A DNA stretch of 64,000 bases from Sphingobacterium sp. (lineage in GTDB: Bacteria; Bacteroidota; Bacteroidia; Sphingobacteriales; Sphingobacteriaceae). The translations under genes were made by a program, and so were the position numbers. Shown here piece by piece: positions 17,756 to 26,644 of this stretch. Positions within the stretch are counted from its first letter, which is position 1, and every line of letters begins with the position of its first letter. Under the pieces are notes generated by a model that was not told the origin of the DNA, made no database searches, and saw only the letters and a program-made list of their open reading frames with translations. Location of the stretch: assembly GCA_031286695.1 (NCBI GenBank), contig JAITTY010000018.1, positions 1 through 64,000 on the forward strand, written 5' to 3'.

Positions 17756-18150
17756 TTAAATAAGTCCTGATTTATTTCTACATTACAGGAAAAACAATAA
17801 ATTGGCGAGGTATTTTCATTGAGCAGAGAAATCTTAATTTTTTTTAATTCCAATAACTTAAATACGTCTTCATGAAAAATAGAATCTTTTCCTTTAGGAG
17901 TGGGTTCAACCCAAAGGGGATTCCATGGATCATCTAAAATTTCCAATAAAAAGGGGGTAAGGGTTTCAAAAGGATTGAGAATTTTGAAGCGAATTCCACA
18001 ACCTTTAATAATTGCTAGAAGCACCGCCATATCAAATTTGATAAAGAGAATTGCATCCTCCTTTTCGATAAGTTCAATTTGAAAGCCCTGAGGAACTGTA
18101 AGGAGAAGATCTAATACTTCTTGGGAAGTGGGATAGTAGAATTCTGCCAT
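17698..18150 (-). CDS. Unknown protein, possibly 5' half of a frameshifted gene
   Basis: The frame encodes 150 residues from the ATG at 18150 (MAEFYYPTSQEV), or 167 from a TTG at 18201. I recognise no family. It has mixed alpha/beta character with FQIELIEKEDAILFIKFD and a late CFSC pair. It follows the 683-residue gene by only about 57 bp (5 bp if the TTG is used), so the two are likely one operon. Its tail, after FNLGF, runs into the overlap with the nuclease-like frame and ends RTRVS; a -1 shift there would join the two into a protein of about 400 residues. I see no standard slippery heptamer. Confidence 0.5.
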   Translation of the reverse strand: MAEFYYPTSQEVLDLLLTVPQGFQIELIEKEDAILFIKFDMAVLLAIIKGCGIRFKILNPFETLTPFLLEILDDPWNPLWVEPTPKGKDSIFHEDVFKLLELKKIKISLLNENTSPIYCFSCNVEINQDLFNLGFTILIMKIRNYRTRVS

Positions 18151-18206
18151 GTACTTATTTATTTTATCATGTATAAAGGATTTGTATAAAGGCTGTAGCA
18201 ACTTTA

Positions 18207-20258
18207 CTATATTTCAGATATTGAGAACACTTGCTTTTCTTCAAAATTACCATCTCGAGCATAGGTTCTCAATACGCTCTTTTGCAGGTAGAGTTCATCA
18301 CCTTTGCTTCTAATCTCTTTTAGAGCTTCCTCAGAAGCTACAACAACCCAGCCTTCCGCAACTTCGCCGTCATGACGGGGCGACAAATGGACATTTCCGT
18401 CTGACCAATAGATAGACTCTACCATTAAATCTCCTTTATGGTTATTCCATGCAAATAGTCGATCCTCATTTGGGATCCAGCCTAAAAATCTAGCCAAGCC
18501 TGGGTTTATTGCTATCCAGGTCGCTTTTAGTCCCGATTGCACATATAGATGATCTCTTATGGTTATTATGGAACCGTCGGTATCATCAAGATAGTGATAA
18601 TCTTTACTCAGTTGATGAAAAGCGGAACCAAAAATATAAGGTTCTGAATCATCTATATCTTCGTGAAAGGAAATTTGGGAACAATATACTTCTGTTGCTT
18701 CTCCCCAGTCAAGGCTTTTGACAAGGTAATATTCAGCTATGATGTTACCTCCAGTGGGGTATACCAATAAATTTTGGCCCCCAAATCGTTCTGATGTTTC
18801 TATTCTATCTACCCAATCTTCATGTACACCTCCATAATCTCGTTCTTGAATAGCGTGGATAAAGGGCGGTTTTTCGATAATAGGGAAAAAAGGTACATCC
18901 ACGTCTTTCATAGTAAACATCCTTATAATATTTTCCGACTTGATTGTTCCTGAATCTATTAATCCAGTTAGTAAATGCATAAGTGCTTTGGCAGCGGCTT
19001 CAATTCTAGGTCTATAAAAGGTGAAATCTAAACCGATTTCTTTAAGGTGGTAGCGTAAATTTTTTTCATATTGTATTGTCCATTCACTCTCATTACCTGT
19101 AGCTTTCATCAAAGAATGACACCTTACAAAAAGGTTATTTTCTGGTATTCCTGAAATTTCAGATAGATAGCCAATTTGGTTGCGGAAAGGCCAGAATATT
19201 TCGGCTGGGTTGTTCAGATCGATATGAGTAAAGTATGGAGCTTTTTGTTTTCTAAAGTCTATTTTTTTGAAATCAGGGATATATAGTGAATAGAGTTCTG
19301 GTAATGCTACAAATGTAGGTGTAGGAATGTCTTCATTGACGGTACGTAAAATAGCTGTGGCGTGTGTCCTTGATTCAAAATCTTTGGAGACTGCAAGTTT
19401 CTTAATCAATGGCACGAAGATAGTTAGTTGAGCGGGTTGCAACTTATGTAGAGCGATAAAAATTTCTAAACTAGCATATTCATTCAACTTTTCATCCAAC
19501 AGTATACTTCTAAGATACTGATCATTTCGGACAAGATGCTGTGCTAGGAGTATACTTGCTTGGTCTTTTACAATAGATATGGGACAGGTTTGAAGGTGTA
19601 AAAGGTAATTATCGAGTGTTTCTTCTATAGGGATATCCGATGAATAGAACATAGGTAGCAAGATGTCGGGTTTGCTATTTGCCATCAATCTTTTTAAATA
19701 TTCATACACCTCTTCCCAGATCTCTTCTTGTTTTTTATCCTGGTCAAATAATGGTACTATATCGTCTAGATCATGTAAGTAGGAGCTTGGGTAATCGCTA
19801 TTCATTATGTCATGGGCAAATATTTCAAATGCTTTTTCGCTAAGCCCGCATTTTCGGCCGTATTCCAGGAATTTTTCTGCGGCTAGGGGAATGGACCAGG
19901 GCTTTTGTTTTTTTTGTTCGTTCTGAAGGCTTAAAATGCTTTCCTGTTCAGTGATCTGCCGGCAAAGGATCTCCTGGGGCAGGAAAGGGTTGAATCCGAA
20001 TGCCAGAGCGTAATCTATGTCTTCCCTGAGCTGCTGCGCGGCCAGTTCCTTTTCCTCAGGATCATGGATGTAGTTGATACCGTCCCTGACATAGAATTTT
20101 CTGAATTTTCCCGTCTGGCCGGGGATCTGATATTCATAGACCACTCTCCAGTCCCCGTTTGCCGCCCTGACGATCCGCGCGTTCTTGAACTGTCTTGTCC
20201 TCATGAACCGCTTTCTTCCGGATTTTAAACTTGGTGCTGTTTTTGGTGCTGCCTTCAC
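18207..20258 (-). CDS. Chimeric protein: recombinase-like N-terminus joined to an unknown C-terminal region
   Basis: The 683-residue product starts at a GTG (20256-20258) about 50 bp from the tRNA-Ser gene, where a tRNA-targeting integrase would sit. Residues 1-~115 (RKRFMRTRQFKNA, GDWRVVYEYQIPG, KFRKFYVRDG, REDIDYALAFGFNPFLP) and FLEYGRKCGLSEKAFEIF (~140) look like the arm-binding and start of the core-binding region of a Bacteroidota tyrosine recombinase. The catalytic R...HxxR...Y domain is absent. Residues ~170-330 are helical and HEAT-like; ~350-683 are an unrecognised mixed region with many Trp (ATWIAINPGLARFLGW, EGWVVVASEE). By hand count GC is about 50% over 19921-20280 and 38% over 19561-19920. 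The break fits a fusion of cargo to an integrase 5' end. Confidence 0.65.
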   Translation of the reverse strand: MKAAPKTAPSLKSGRKRFMRTRQFKNARIVRAANGDWRVVYEYQIPGQTGKFRKFYVRDGINYIHDPEEKELAAQQLREDIDYALAFGFNPFLPQEILCRQITEQESILSLQNEQKKQKPWSIPLAAEKFLEYGRKCGLSEKAFEIFAHDIMNSDYPSSYLHDLDDIVPLFDQDKKQEEIWEEVYEYLKRLMANSKPDILLPMFYSSDIPIEETLDNYLLHLQTCPISIVKDQASILLAQHLVRNDQYLRSILLDEKLNEYASLEIFIALHKLQPAQLTIFVPLIKKLAVSKDFESRTHATAILRTVNEDIPTPTFVALPELYSLYIPDFKKIDFRKQKAPYFTHIDLNNPAEIFWPFRNQIGYLSEISGIPENNLFVRCHSLMKATGNESEWTIQYEKNLRYHLKEIGLDFTFYRPRIEAAAKALMHLLTGLIDSGTIKSENIIRMFTMKDVDVPFFPIIEKPPFIHAIQERDYGGVHEDWVDRIETSERFGGQNLLVYPTGGNIIAEYYLVKSLDWGEATEVYCSQISFHEDIDDSEPYIFGSAFHQLSKDYHYLDDTDGSIITIRDHLYVQSGLKATWIAINPGLARFLGWIPNEDRLFAWNNHKGDLMVESIYWSDGNVHLSPRHDGEVAEGWVVVASEEALKEIRSKGDELYLQKSVLRTYARDGNFEEKQVFSISEI

Positions 20259-20263
20259 GCCAG

Positions 20264-20304
20264 AAACAAAAAAAGCGCTTTCTGATTCCTCTGAAAGCGC
20301 TTTT
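20264..20304 (-). terminator. Terminator of the tRNA-Ser transcript
   Basis: Arms AAAAGCGCTTTC (20271-20282) and GAAAGCGCTTTT (20293-20304) pair perfectly over 12 bp with a 10-base loop. In minus-strand sense it follows the tRNA 3' end and runs into TTTGTTT. It lies between tRNA and the recombinase-like gene start, which would therefore need its own promoter or read-through. Confidence 0.8.
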
Positions 20305-20309
20305 GTCTG

Positions 20310-20396
20310 CGGAAGAGGCGGGATTCGAACCCGCGGTACCGTTTCCAGTACGACAGTTTAGCAAACTGTTCCTTTCGGCCACTCAGGCACCCTTCC
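20310..20396 (-). tRNA. tRNA-Ser (anticodon GCT)
   Basis: On the minus strand an 87-nt cloverleaf with a long variable arm is visible. The acceptor GGAAGGG (from 20396) pairs with CTCTTCC (20311-20317). The anticodon arm CAGTTTGCTAAACTG carries GCT (20360-20362). The T arm is GCGGGTTCGAATCCCGC, and the discriminator is G at 20310. CCA is not encoded. Its 3' end is the likely attachment site of the neighbouring island, as the same bases recur at 15344-15360. Confidence 0.96.
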
Positions 20397-20410
20397 TCGT
20401 TTTGACATTG

Positions 20411-20441
20411 CAAACATAAGGCAATTATTTGATTCTGCAAA
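20411..20441 (-). promoter_or_regulatory. Bacteroidota promoter of tRNA-Ser
   Basis: In minus-strand sense TTTG (20438-20441) is followed after exactly 19 bases by TATGTTTG (20411-20418), a full match to TTTG-N19-TAnnTTTG. It lies 14 bases before the tRNA 5' end. Confidence 0.8.
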
Positions 20442-20523
20442 GTCTAAATAATAAAAAAAATGCAAAAAAAATGTAACGTTGCAATAAGCGTTTGAAATTC
20501 AATTTGTTGTTTGACAATTAAAA

Positions 20524-22641
20524 TTACATTGTTTTTTTGCTCAAATCATAATCTACCCGTACATGGTATATACTTTTGAGCATAGCCTTAAAAATAACCG
20601 CAGATTCGGTGATATCTTTGAGTGTAATATTACTATTGTTGAACTGGCCGCGCATCAATTTGTGCTCAATAATTTTGTCGACAAGATTATTGATAGACTC
20701 CTCTGAAGGTTCTTTCAGTGCACGGGACGCTGCCTCAACCGAGTCGGCCATCATGAGCACCGCTGTTTCCTTGGAAAAAGGAATAGGGCCGGGATAGGTA
20801 AATAAAGACTCGTCAACCAATTTATCGGGATTGTTCTTGACAAAAACGTTATAAAAATAGTCAACACGTGTCGTTCCGTGGTGTGTGCGGATAAAATCAA
20901 GGATCACATCTGGCAATTGATGTTTTTTGGCAATATCGACCCCTTTGATGACATGTGATATAATAATCTGCGCACTCTGTTCCGGAGAAAGCTCGTCATG
21001 CGGATTTTTTTCTGTCCGCTGGTTCTCGATGAAAAATTGAGGGTTTGTCAATTTTCCAATATCGTGGTACAGGGCTCCGGCACGGACCAACAGCGGATTC
21101 CCACCAATTTTGTAGATAGCGGCTTCCGCTAGATTCGCCACCTGTAGGGAGTGCTGAAATGTTCCCGGCGCTTTAAAAGAAAGTTCTCGCAATAACTTGG
21201 AGTTACTATTGGTAAGCTCCATGAGCGTTAGATCTGATACAATACCAAATAACTTTTCGAATGCATAGATCATCGGATAAGCCAATAGGGTAATCATCAC
21301 GCTTACGAAAAAGGGAAGGAGGTCAGACCAGTAAATGGTGTCTATAGATCCGTTTCTCGTGACGACCAAGCCAATGTAAGCAATCCAATAGGTACCCAGG
21401 ATAATGGCCGAGGAAATAAACAGTTGTTCCCGTTTGACCAATGTTTTAATGCTATAGATCGCAACTATCCCCGCCATAAATTGTAAAAAGACAAACTCAA
21501 AACTATTCGGTACAAAGAGACCTGCTAGCAATACCATCAACAGGTGGATATTGAGCGCCACCCGTGTATCAAATAAAATCCGGATTATAATGGGGACAGC
21601 ACAAAATGGGATGTAATAGAGATTGGGTATCTTGATTTTGATAGCCCAAGACAGGACTGCGAGCATACCAATGATCACAATCATGATAATAACTAGCAAC
21701 CTATTGTTGAAATAGATGTCCTTACGGAAAAGAAAAAGGAACACCATCAAAATAGAAAGGGCAAGCGAGATAATCAGGAATTGCCCCAGAGTCACATAGT
21801 TTTGATTTCCACTGATCTTGCCTTCATCTTCATATACCTTACGGAGCGACTCCAGTTTCTGGTAAGTCTCATTGGATATGATTTTCTCTTTTTCGGCGAT
21901 TAGTTCTCCTTTTTGGACCACACCGCGCGTAGCCGATATGTTTGCAATGGCATTTTGCTCTAAAGCTTCAGTTTGCTGATCGTTGTAGATGTAGTTAATG
22001 GTAATGTAATTTTTTAAGGTTTCCTCCAGCCAGCTCTTTTGTTTTATTTTGGTCAATTTGGGCATGATCTCATCCATATAACCATAGGAGCTTTCAATGG
22101 TGTAACAGTCGGCTGTGTTTTTTTGGCTGGCAACTTTATCCTGGATGAGTGTGAAGTTGTAATGCTTGGACGCTGGTGATTTGTCATTGCTGCGGTTCTG
22201 GAACCGGTTGTTCAGCGACAGGATGCCTTTGCCATAGAGGTGGCTTAAGATGGCATTGCCGGCATTTCTATAATCCGTGATATTCTCATGTGTTGTATCC
22301 AGTTTACTGCTTTGCCATTTTTCGGCGAGGTCGGTATTGAATTGATCAATCTGCTCTTTGCTCGTTGTCGTATTGGCATTGTAAATCGGTTGAATCGTGT
22401 TTAAGATACTTTTCTTATCCGCATTTAATTCCTCCTGCGTTTTTAGGATGGCAAAATTATAAGGTGATATCAGATTCTCATGATTCCATACTTTTCCTTT
22501 TTGGAATTCATAGCGAAAACGAGGCTGTTTGGGAAGGAATATACAGATCAGAATGATGGTGATAAGTATTAATCCAATTTTTCGGACAAGGTTCTCCGTT
22601 GTGTTTAATTCTCTTTTGTATTTTATTTTTAGTCTTCCCAC
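20524..22641 (-). CDS. 7TM-HD family phosphohydrolase (PgpH-like c-di-AMP phosphodiesterase)
   Basis: The 705-residue protein has one N-terminal membrane helix (residues ~20-42), an extracytoplasmic region (~45-275), about seven membrane helices (~280-470) and a C-terminal HD domain. HD motifs include HSLQVANLAEAA, ALYHDIGKL, ISHVIKG and RTHHGTTR. This is the 7TMR-HDED/7TM/HD layout of PgpH, which hydrolyses cyclic di-AMP in Firmicutes and is conserved across Bacteroidota. Length fits. The start is a GTG (22639-22641) close behind a consensus -7 box. Monocistronic and divergent from rpe. Substrate is inferred from the family. Confidence 0.9.
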   Translation of the reverse strand: MGRLKIKYKRELNTTENLVRKIGLILITIILICIFLPKQPRFRYEFQKGKVWNHENLISPYNFAILKTQEELNADKKSILNTIQPIYNANTTTSKEQIDQFNTDLAEKWQSSKLDTTHENITDYRNAGNAILSHLYGKGILSLNNRFQNRSNDKSPASKHYNFTLIQDKVASQKNTADCYTIESSYGYMDEIMPKLTKIKQKSWLEETLKNYITINYIYNDQQTEALEQNAIANISATRGVVQKGELIAEKEKIISNETYQKLESLRKVYEDEGKISGNQNYVTLGQFLIISLALSILMVFLFLFRKDIYFNNRLLVIIMIVIIGMLAVLSWAIKIKIPNLYYIPFCAVPIIIRILFDTRVALNIHLLMVLLAGLFVPNSFEFVFLQFMAGIVAIYSIKTLVKREQLFISSAIILGTYWIAYIGLVVTRNGSIDTIYWSDLLPFFVSVMITLLAYPMIYAFEKLFGIVSDLTLMELTNSNSKLLRELSFKAPGTFQHSLQVANLAEAAIYKIGGNPLLVRAGALYHDIGKLTNPQFFIENQRTEKNPHDELSPEQSAQIIISHVIKGVDIAKKHQLPDVILDFIRTHHGTTRVDYFYNVFVKNNPDKLVDESLFTYPGPIPFSKETAVLMMADSVEAASRALKEPSEESINNLVDKIIEHKLMRGQFNNSNITLKDITESAVIFKAMLKSIYHVRVDYDLSKKTM

Positions 22642-22674
22642 TGCGAGCTATATTTTTGATATAATGTTAATATA

Positions 22675-22682
22675 CAAATGTA
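22675..22682 (-). promoter_or_regulatory. -7 box TACATTTG for the 7TM-HD gene
   Basis: In minus-strand sense TACATTTG matches TAnnTTTG 33 bp before the GTG start. No good TTTG is seen at the usual distance upstream. Confidence 0.5.
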
Positions 22683-22769
22683 GTTATAATTTATTTTCTG
22701 CAGCTTCTGCCAATTGTCGTTTGTAGGTATTAAATCGGGTAAATGCTGTGATGAACAGAAAATACTTGT

Positions 22770-22777
22770 TATCTTTG
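22770..22777 (+). promoter_or_regulatory. -7 box TATCTTTG for rpe
   Basis: TATCTTTG matches the consensus and sits 15 bp before the ATG at 22793, giving a short leader. It decides the start: the in-frame ATG at 22748 lies upstream of the promoter and cannot be used. Confidence 0.65.
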
Positions 22778-22792
22778 CAAAAAAAATACAAC

Positions 22793-23473
22793 ATGTCAAC
22801 AAAATCACATCTAATTGCACCATCCGTTCTTGCGGCAGACTTTGCGAAATTATACGATGATATTATCATGGTAAACAATAGTGAGGCAGATTGGTTTCAT
22901 ATTGATATTATGGACGGTGTTTTCGTTCCCAATATCTCTTTTGGATTCCCAGTTATGCAGGCTATTGCAAAACATGCTACTAAACCTTTGGATGTACATT
23001 TGATGATTGTTGATCCAGACCGTTATCTGCAGGTATGTAAAGACTCTGGTGCGGAGATTATTACTGTGCATTATGAGGCCTGTACACATTTGCATCGTAC
23101 ACTGGCTGCGATTAAGGAATTGGGCTGTAAAGCTGGTGTTGCCTTGAATCCACATACGCCAGTAGCACTTTTGAAAGATGTTCTGGCGGATTTAGACTTG
23201 GTCTGTATCATGTCTGTTAATCCGGGATTCGGTGGTCAGAAATTTATTCCGAATACTTACGCCAAAGTGCAGGAACTAAGAGCCATGGCACAGGGTGTGA
23301 ATGATGGTCTGTTGATTGAAATCGATGGGGGAGTAACGACTGCGAATGCAGCACAGTTATTGAAAGCCGGAGCAGATGTGCTGGTGGCAGGTTCATTTGT
23401 CTTCAACGCGACAGATCCGCTAGAAACTGTGAAAGCATTAAAAGACATTGATATAACTGTAGAAAGTATATAA
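22793..23473 (+). CDS. rpe: Ribulose-phosphate 3-epimerase
   Basis: The 226-residue TIM-barrel enzyme interconverts ribulose-5-phosphate and xylulose-5-phosphate in the pentose phosphate pathway. Motifs in order: APSVLAADFA at the N-terminus, WFHIDIMDGVFVPNISFG with metal-binding His and Asp, LDVHLMI, VNPGFGGQKF and the phosphate-binding EIDGGVT, then GADVLVAGSFVF. The length is typical once the ATG at 22793 is used. It is a single-gene unit between a consensus promoter and a strong terminator, divergent from the 7TM-HD gene. Confidence 0.97.
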   Translation: MSTKSHLIAPSVLAADFAKLYDDIIMVNNSEADWFHIDIMDGVFVPNISFGFPVMQAIAKHATKPLDVHLMIVDPDRYLQVCKDSGAEIITVHYEACTHLHRTLAAIKELGCKAGVALNPHTPVALLKDVLADLDLVCIMSVNPGFGGQKFIPNTYAKVQELRAMAQGVNDGLLIEIDGGVTTANAAQLLKAGADVLVAGSFVFNATDPLETVKALKDIDITVESI

Positions 23474-23477
23474 GACG

Positions 23478-23512
23478 AAAAGGTGATTTAATAATATAAA
23501 TCACCTTTTTTT
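23478..23512 (+). terminator. Terminator of rpe
   Basis: Arms AAAAGGTGATTTA (23478-23490) and TAAATCACCTTTT (23497-23509) pair over 13 bp and run into a T tract. In the rest of the gap to the aconitase gene (23513-23831) I see no gene or convincing promoter. Confidence 0.88.
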
Positions 23513-23831
23513 ATGACAGAAATAGAGGCGGCATAGCGGATTTCAAAAAAAGATGGCAGGATTGCATAAGTGCTGTTTAGAACAATTCCAAATTGATTTA
23601 AATAAATGGAATGCATGCGTTTAAAGCTGGATTTTCACTATTTTTGTAATTAGTCATGCAAGTTGATTTACGACAAATAGATCAGCTTCAAAACATAAAG
23701 TGGAAGGGCTAATTTGTGATTTGTCAGGGAGACCCGATAGATGGTGCATTAGCTTAATTATATAACAGACATGGTGGTTTAGAAAGACAATGTGTTTCTA
23801 TGCTGCCCATAAAATAGAAAGATAGATATCT

Positions 23832-26594
23832 ATGAGTATTTACAACGATTACGTACAAGAGGTTGTAGAACGAGAAGGCCAAGGATTACATCCTAAGCCT
23901 ATTGACGGAGCAGAATTACTAAGTGAAGTAATTGCTCAGATTAAAGATTTAAACAATGAAAATAGAGCTGAATCTTTAAGATTGTTTATTTACAACACGT
24001 TGCCGGGTACTACGCCTGCAGCGGGTGTTAAAGCACAATTCCTGAAGGAAATTGTTCTGGGTGAATCAGTTGTTGCTGAAATTACACCTGATTTCGCTTT
24101 TGAATTGTTGTCACATATGAAGGGTGGTCCTTCAATCAAGGTTTTATTGGACCTGGCTTTGGGTACAGACCTAGCTATTGCAAAACAGGCGGCTGAGGTT
24201 CTTAAAACACAAGTTTTCTTATATGACGCGGATACCACTCGTTTGAAAGAAGCTTTTGAACAAGGCAATGAGGTTGCAAAAGATATTTTAGAAAGCTACG
24301 CAAAAGCAGAGTTTTTCACAAAACTGCCTGAGGTTGCTGAGGAAATTCAGGTGATTACTTTTATCGCTGGTGAAGGTGATATCTCGACAGATTTATTGTC
24401 GCCAGGTAACCAGGCTCACTCGCGTTCAGATCGTGAATTACATGGAAAATGTATGATCACACCTGAAGCACAGCAACAGATCGTTGAGTTACAGGCGCAA
24501 CACCCTGGTAAAAGTGTCATGTTAATTGCTGAGAAAGGTACAATGGGTGTAGGCTCATCTCGTATGTCAGGTGTAAACAACGTAGCACTTTGGACAGGTA
24601 AACAAGCGAGTCCTTATGTTCCATTTGTCAATATTGCACCTATTGTGGGTGGTACGAATGGTATCTCACCAATTTTCTTGACTACAGTAGATGTAACCGG
24701 AGGTATCGGTATAGATCTTAAAAACTGGGTGAAGAAAGTGGATGAAAATGGTAACGTAATCCGTAATGAGAAAAATGAGCCAATTCTTGAAGAAGCTTAT
24801 TCTGTCGCTACAGGTACTGTCTTAACGATCAATACAAAGACTAAAAAGTTATATAATGGCGAGCTGGAGCTAATCGATATATCGAAAGCTTTGACTCCTC
24901 AAAAAATGGAATTTATTAAAGCAGGTGGTTCTTATGCTATTGTCTTTGGTAAAAAAATCCAAACTTTTGCAGCGGAAACTTTAGGTATTCAAGCGCCTGC
25001 GGTATTTGCTCCTTCAAAAGAAATTACAATTGAAGGTCAAGGTCTAACTGCGGTGGAGAAAATCTTCAATAAAAATGCAGTTGGTGTAACACCAGGTAAG
25101 GTATTACATGCTGGTTCTGACGTTCGTGTTAAGGTGAATATTGTTGGGTCGCAAGATACAACAGGTTTGATGACTGCGCAGGAGTTAGAAGCAATGGCTG
25201 CTACGGTAATTTCACCTACAGTAGATGGCGCTTATCAATCAGGTTGTCATACAGCATCGGTATGGGATAAAAAAGCACAAGCGAATATTCCAAAACTGAT
25301 GAAATTTATGAATGACTTTGGATTGATCACAGCACGTGACCCTCAAGGTGTATATCATTCAATGACAGACGTTATTCATAAGGTATTAAATGATATTACC
25401 ATTGATGAGTGGGCGATCATCATCGGAGGTGATTCACATACCCGTATGTCTAAAGGTGTTGCTTTTGGTGCTGACTCTGGTACGGTGGCGCTAGCTTTAG
25501 CGACAGGTGAAGCTTCTATGCCAATCCCAGAATCGGTAAAAGTTACATTTAAAGGCAGTATGAAAGAACACATGGATTTCCGTGATGTGGTTCATGCTAC
25601 ACAAGCACAGATGCTGCAGCAATTTGCTGGCGAGAACGTTTTCCAAGGTAGAATTATTGAAGTTCATATTGGTACGCTTTTAGCCGATCAGGCATTTACT
25701 TTTACTGACTGGACAGCAGAAATGAAAGCGAAAGCTTCTATTTGTATTTCGCAGGATAATACGTTGATCGAATCATTGGAGATCGCTAAAAACCGTATTC
25801 AGATTATGATCGATAAAGGCATGGAAAACAAAAACAATGTTTTACAGGGCTTAATTGACAAGGCGAATAAACGTATTGAGGAAATTAAATCTGGTGCTAA
25901 GCCTGCTTTAACTCCAGATACCAATGCGAAATATTATGCAGAAGTTGTTATTGATCTGGATATCATCGAAGAACCGATGATTGCTGACCCAGATGTGAAT
26001 AATGCGGACGTTTCCAAACGTTATACACACGATACGATACGCGACCTTTCTTACTACGGTGGAAACAAAAAGGTAGACTTAGGTTTCGTCGGTTCTTGTA
26101 TGGTTCACAAAGACGATTTGAAGATCGTGTCGAAGATGTTGAAAAACATTGAACAGCAAAAAGGTGTCGTTACATTTGAAGCTCCTTTGGTTGTTGCAGC
26201 GCCAACTTACAATATCATTGACGAGTTGAAAGCGGAAGGCGATTGGGAATTCTTACAAAAATACTCTGGATTTGAATTTAGCGATGCTTTACCAAAAAGT
26301 ACAGCACGTACTGAATACGAGAATATTATGTACTTGGAACGCCCTGGTTGTAACCTTTGTATGGGTAACCAGGAAAAAGCAGCTAAAGGTGACACGGTAA
26401 TGGCTACTTCAACCCGTTTATTCCAAGGACGTGTTGTTGAAGACAGAGATGGTAAAAAAGGAGAGTCTTTATTAGCATCAACTCCAGTTGTTGTTCTTTC
26501 AGCGATCTTGGGCCGTATTCCGAATATCGAAGAATATAAAGCTGCTGTGGAAGGCATTAACTTAACAAAGTTTGCGCCTATTCCAACAAAATAA
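23832..26594 (+). CDS. acnB: Aconitate hydratase B / 2-methylisocitrate dehydratase
   Basis: The 920-residue protein has the AcnB order: N-terminal HEAT-like helical domain (residues ~1-160), swivel domain, then the cluster-binding core. Fe-S cysteine ligands are visible in SGCHTASVW (~residue 480) and RPGCNLCMGNQ (~residue 840); GGDSHTRMS is also clear. It isomerises citrate and isocitrate in the TCA cycle and can act on 2-methylcitrate intermediates. It is 50 bp upstream of a second, mitochondrial-type aconitase on the same strand. Codon use is core-like and GC-richer than the NRPS region. Confidence 0.96.
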   Translation: MSIYNDYVQEVVEREGQGLHPKPIDGAELLSEVIAQIKDLNNENRAESLRLFIYNTLPGTTPAAGVKAQFLKEIVLGESVVAEITPDFAFELLSHMKGGPSIKVLLDLALGTDLAIAKQAAEVLKTQVFLYDADTTRLKEAFEQGNEVAKDILESYAKAEFFTKLPEVAEEIQVITFIAGEGDISTDLLSPGNQAHSRSDRELHGKCMITPEAQQQIVELQAQHPGKSVMLIAEKGTMGVGSSRMSGVNNVALWTGKQASPYVPFVNIAPIVGGTNGISPIFLTTVDVTGGIGIDLKNWVKKVDENGNVIRNEKNEPILEEAYSVATGTVLTINTKTKKLYNGELELIDISKALTPQKMEFIKAGGSYAIVFGKKIQTFAAETLGIQAPAVFAPSKEITIEGQGLTAVEKIFNKNAVGVTPGKVLHAGSDVRVKVNIVGSQDTTGLMTAQELEAMAATVISPTVDGAYQSGCHTASVWDKKAQANIPKLMKFMNDFGLITARDPQGVYHSMTDVIHKVLNDITIDEWAIIIGGDSHTRMSKGVAFGADSGTVALALATGEASMPIPESVKVTFKGSMKEHMDFRDVVHATQAQMLQQFAGENVFQGRIIEVHIGTLLADQAFTFTDWTAEMKAKASICISQDNTLIESLEIAKNRIQIMIDKGMENKNNVLQGLIDKANKRIEEIKSGAKPALTPDTNAKYYAEVVIDLDIIEEPMIADPDVNNADVSKRYTHDTIRDLSYYGGNKKVDLGFVGSCMVHKDDLKIVSKMLKNIEQQKGVVTFEAPLVVAAPTYNIIDELKAEGDWEFLQKYSGFEFSDALPKSTARTEYENIMYLERPGCNLCMGNQEKAAKGDTVMATSTRLFQGRVVEDRDGKKGESLLASTPVVVLSAILGRIPNIEEYKAAVEGINLTKFAPIPTK

Positions 26595-26644
26595 TGAGTG
26601 ATTAGGGTTTAGTAACTTAATTAAACAACATAAATTAGAGAGAT

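Noticed and set aside
20134..20440. Small ORFs across the tRNA-Ser gene
   Set aside because: They are read through the tRNA and its terminator in other frames and show no protein family features.
22748..22792. N-terminal extension of rpe from ATG 22748
   Set aside because: The -7 box TATCTTTG lies downstream of it, and Rpe proteins begin at the equivalent of 22793.
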